Shown here: piece after piece, positions 15,763 to 16,769 of the stretch
How the letters are laid out: every line of letters starts with the position of its first letter
Position numbering within the stretch: position 1 is the stretch's first letter
NCBI GenBank assembly: GCA_004151065.3
Contig: NWUY0300087072.1
Span: forward strand, 1 to 16,769
Reading direction: 5' to 3'
Source of the DNA: Larix sibirica
Lineage: Eukaryota > Streptophyta > Pinopsida > Pinales > Pinaceae
DNA length: 16,769 bases
Notes under the pieces: model-generated
What the model was told of the DNA's origin: nothing
What the model saw: the letters and a program-made list of their open reading frames with translations, nothing else
Database searches by the model: none
Translations under genes and position numbers: made by a program

Positions 15763-16530
15763 GTGCAGGCTATAAGGCAGTATGAGATAGCCCGACGGCA
15801 GGCTAGTGTCTACAATTCAAATCTCCAAAATCGCTTTAACATCATGGATTTCTCTGGTTACCATACTCGTATGACCACTATCCCTGTTTTAGGCAGCAAT
15901 GCTTTGAATTTTCGTAAAACAACTCCCACGTGGCCAGAGTATGGGGAGGACCTTCATTACAGGAGCCAGTGTTCAGCGTTGGATGGTGATACAGTAGTTT
16001 TCAAGAAACGCAAATTCTCTTCAGTTGGTAAATTTGTTGATGCCAATCTCGGACTGAGCTTGGAGCGGCCCCACGGCTCTGGGGCTTTTGACAAGGAGAC
16101 ACTAATGGCTTCACACAGCGTCATGGATGACCGGGTGACCATCCTCGAGGCTCAGGTACACGTTCTTCGCTTGGATACTGCGGAATTAAAGAAAACAGTG
16201 TCTCGTCTGTCGAATTCGGAAATGGCAGCAAATTTGGAAGCTCACAGGTTGAAAGACAAGTTACAAGCCCTAGAGGTGGCAATGGAGCAGGGGGACGCAC
16301 GAGACACAGCTCAGATCAGAGAAATACGTGCCATCACCAATGAAGTAGCAGCAAATGTCCATGGAATTTGTGAGGAATGCGCGGGAATGAACGGGAATGA
16401 AGGTTCTTCTTATGAATCGGTCTACTTGTCTGCCAATTCTCTCTGCACATTTTGGTTTGGACTCTATCTTTTCTTGAAAGGTTCGGGACTACAGGATGGC
16501 CAATACACTCTTCTTTTTTTGTCAGGATAG
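15742..16530 (+). CDS. Unrecognised coiled-coil protein frame
   Basis: Longest convincing open frame of the window, about 262 codons between stops. The best start is ATG 15844, with A at -3 and G at +4, giving 228 residues (MDFSGYHTRMTTIPV...). Numbering from GTG 15763, residues 1-110 are polar with no known motif, except KKRKF at 81-85, a possible nuclear-localisation cluster. Residues 121-174 form a textbook heptad pattern: V125, L128, V132, L135, T139, L142, V146, L149, then L163, L167, L170, M174. Residues about 222-239 are hydrophobic and may be a membrane segment or read-through of non-coding sequence after an AG|GTTCTT near 16402. GC content is higher than to the left of 15150. It follows a LINE RNase H fragment in the same orientation, so it could be an element-encoded ORF, a captured host exon or a host gene fragment. 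Function unknown. Confidence 0.45.
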   Translation, partial: PLQKAAEVQAIRQYEIARRQASVYNSNLQNRFNIMDFSGYHTRMTTIPVLGSNALNFRKTTPTWPEYGEDLHYRSQCSALDGDTVVFKKRKFSSVGKFVDANLGLSLERPHGSGAFDKETLMASHSVMDDRVTILEAQVHVLRLDTAELKKTVSRLSNSEMAANLEAHRLKDKLQALEVAMEQGDARDTAQIREIRAITNEVAANVHGICEECAGMNGNEGSSYESVYLSANSLCTFWFGLYLFLKGSGLQDGQYTLLFLSG

Positions 16531-16769
16531 CTTTTATAGTCTACTGCTTTCATGAACAGACCTTGTGGAGTCTCCAGGTCCTTTTGGTATCATGTTTGTT
16601 TTTCAGCCATATTACATTCTGTGTGATATATGTATGTAAAGCTACAAGCTATGAAGAACCGTGTTTCTTTGACAAATGTATGTCGGAAGGTCGATCTGCT
16701 TAAATAGGGATAATTTTTTATTTTCTGAACAAGAAGATTGGTAGGGTAGATGATGGCCATCACTGATGA
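16531..16769. other. Right edge, non-coding
   Basis: T-rich sequence with TATATGTATGTAAAGC and AAATAGGGATAATTTTTTAT, consistent with a 3' UTR or intron. The short frame 16452-16703 overlaps the previous one out of phase and has no motif. No poly(A) tail or LINE terminus is seen before the edge. Confidence 0.4.

Noticed and set aside
15957-16142. Minus-strand open frame within the coiled-coil ORF
   Set aside because: Shadow of the longer, better structured plus-strand frame.

Overview
The window looks like intergenic DNA from a large plant nuclear genome, most likely a conifer or another gymnosperm. It is AT-rich and has no intact cellular gene that I can name. What can be recognised is retroelement debris in various stages of decay. 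The LINE pieces carry the plant-type zinc finger (zf-RVT) plus a C-terminal RNase H. The LTR element is primed by initiator tRNA-Met. Reading across frames also reveals the C-terminal half of a Penelope-like element (PLE) with a GIY-YIG endonuclease. In plants such elements are chiefly known from conifers (the Dryad group), which is the main reason for the conifer call.

Layout. 1-1720: mostly unassigned, with an exact 38-bp tandem duplication and a few exon-like minus-strand frames. 1725-3868: three tandem copies of a ~240-275-bp unit; the third is split by a 5'-truncated LINE (2387-3796) whose zf-RVT and RNase H parts lie in three frames. 3869-6150: unassigned, with one exon-like frame, a distant inverted repeat and a 112-bp tandem duplication. 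6150-7040: decayed Penelope-like element. 7041-8165: nothing recognised. 8168-8323: two adjacent hairpins. 8723-9093 (minus): very decayed LINE zf-RVT. 9660-10740: A-rich DNA with several two- or three-copy tandem repeats. 11214-12756: a structurally complete but non-coding LTR retrotransposon with two ~587-bp LTRs, a 368-bp interior, a tRNA-Met binding site and a perfect 5-bp target-site duplication. 12765-15150: small duplications and unrecognised decayed frames. 15151-16530: an abrupt shift to GC-richer sequence holding a truncated LINE RNase H followed by an open frame for an unrecognised coiled-coil protein.

The coding pieces do not form a pathway. They are independent insertions and their relics. 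The two regions most worth following are the PLE relic and the RNase H/coiled-coil segment at the right end. The coiled-coil frame is the only long open frame here with protein-like character and no stop codon. All similarity calls come from reading motifs by eye; no database search was possible.
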